NCBI RefSeq assembly: GCF_030944625.1
Contig: NZ_JAUSXY010000001.1
Coordinates: forward strand, 1,116,001 to 1,180,000
Direction: 5' to 3'
Source: Arthrobacter sp. SLBN-112
Lineage (GTDB): Bacteria; Actinomycetota; Actinomycetes; Actinomycetales; Micrococcaceae
Length of the DNA stretch: 64,000 nt
A model generated the notes under the pieces. That model had not been told where the DNA came from. It ran no database searches and saw only the letters and a program-made list of their open reading frames with translations. The position numbers and the translations under genes are program-made. Positions 63,672 through 64,000 of this stretch are shown here, in pieces. Within the stretch, counting starts at the first letter, position 1, and each line of letters opens with the position of its first letter.

Positions 63672-64000
63672 ATGTCACGTGCAGTAGGTATCGACCTCGG
63701 AACCACCAACTCCGTCGTCTCCGTTCTCGAAGGTGGCGAGCCCACCGTTATTGCCAACGCCGAGGGTGGCCGCACCACGCCGTCCGTCGTTGCATTCTCC
63801 AAGTCCGGCGAAGTCCTGGTCGGCGAAATCGCCAAGCGCCAGGCCGTCAACAACATCGACCGCACCATCGCCTCCGTCAAGCGCCACATGGGCACCGACT
63901 GGACCGTCGCGATCGACGACAAGAAGTACACCCCGCAGGAAATCTCTGCGCGTATCCTCATGAAGCTGAAGAACGACGCCGAGTCCTACCTGGGTGAAAA
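63672..64000 (+). CDS. dnaK: Molecular chaperone DnaK, N-terminal part (cut by window edge)
   Basis: ATG 63672 follows an AAGGAAAGAAGGAA stretch. The visible 109 residues are the start of the Hsp70 ATPase domain: [19 protein letters not shown] (phosphate 1 motif), [25 protein letters not shown], and the actinobacterial [20 protein letters not shown]. The gene continues beyond the right edge, where grpE, dnaJ and hspR would be expected. The promoter carries two HspR-type operators, so heat-shock induction by release of HspR is likely. Confidence 0.97.
   Translation, partial: MSRAVGIDLGTTNSVVSVLEGGEPTVIANAEGGRTTPSVVAFSKSGEVLVGEIAKRQAVNNIDRTIASVKRHMGTDWTVAIDDKKYTPQEISARILMKLKNDAESYLGE

Noticed and set aside
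1..64000. Prophage, insertion sequence, defence island or secondary-metabolite cluster
   Set aside because: No integrase, transposase, restriction, toxin-antitoxin, polyketide or peptide synthetase genes were seen on either strand.

Overview
The window is chromosomal DNA from a high-GC actinobacterium, most likely Arthrobacter or Pseudarthrobacter (Micrococcaceae). The evidence is the GC-rich third codon positions throughout, a Mrp antiporter operon whose subunit A carries the B domain at its C-terminus, a SAM-IV-type riboswitch in front of metZ, paired HspR-type inverted repeats in front of dnaK, and a mycobacterial-type dCTP deaminase. The genus is inferred from protein character only. I see no prophage, insertion sequence, CRISPR array, defence island or biosynthetic cluster; this is mostly ordinary core and metabolic chromosome.

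Layout. 0-6.4 kb: start of an aldehyde dehydrogenase behind two TetR operators, its TetR regulator, a benzoate-type transporter (BenE), a lone amino-acid-binding lipoprotein, a DJ-1/PfpI protein, an aldo/keto reductase and a luciferase-like monooxygenase. 6.5-13.4 kb: a trehalose-phosphatase-like/GH15 glucoamylase fusion, a 14-TM drug exporter, a sarcosine oxidase-like enzyme with an AEC transporter, and panD. 13.4-19.9 kb: a proline-use unit (LysR regulator, APC permease, bifunctional PutA) in which the permease and putA share a conserved upstream motif. 20-24.4 kb: zinc-ribbon protein, LysR/MFS pair, an N5-(carboxyethyl)ornithine synthase-like dehydrogenase coupled to a 46-residue basic protein, and tRNA-Gly(CCC). 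24.6-30.7 kb: SRPBCC protein, a secreted CAP/FG-GAP protein, dcd, a KhtTU-like K+/H+ antiporter pair and an Atg22-like MFS protein.

30.9-37.3 kb: the mrpA-C-D-E-F-G Na+/H+ antiporter operon, with overlapping start and stop codons. 37.3-39.1 kb: DUF4235, CDGSH iron-sulfur and haem-oxygenase-like proteins. 39.4-42.6 kb: a TPP riboswitch controlling ykoE-ykoD-ykoC, an ECF importer for a thiamine precursor. 42.7-47.5 kb: an XRE-HTH/MurA-like fusion, a GCS2 carboxylate-amine ligase, and a SAM-IV riboswitch controlling DUF1737-rhodanese-metZ. 48-56.5 kb: TetR, a flavin-binding split-barrel protein, pabC, cardiolipin synthase, a P-loop kinase-PabB fusion, a low-molecular-weight phosphatase, a LysE exporter and a methyltransferase. 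56.5-64 kb: MarR/MMPL, TetR/epimerase and ArsR-like/MFS regulator-target pairs, a short acidic protein, and the start of dnaK with its promoter.

A cross-cutting observation is that six genes (zinc-ribbon protein, mrpA, mrpG, ykoC/ecfT, a 97-residue acidic protein and an MFS transporter) each look interrupted by exactly one extra base. Every one has a total length of 3n+1 and recovers the expected family ending when one base is ignored. This points to consensus sequencing errors more than to six independent mutations. The most interesting biology is the proline regulon motif, the trehalose-phosphatase-like domain lacking its catalytic aspartates, the HTH-MurA fusion, the kinase-PabB fusion, and the palindrome lying inside the promoter spacer of the zinc-ribbon gene.
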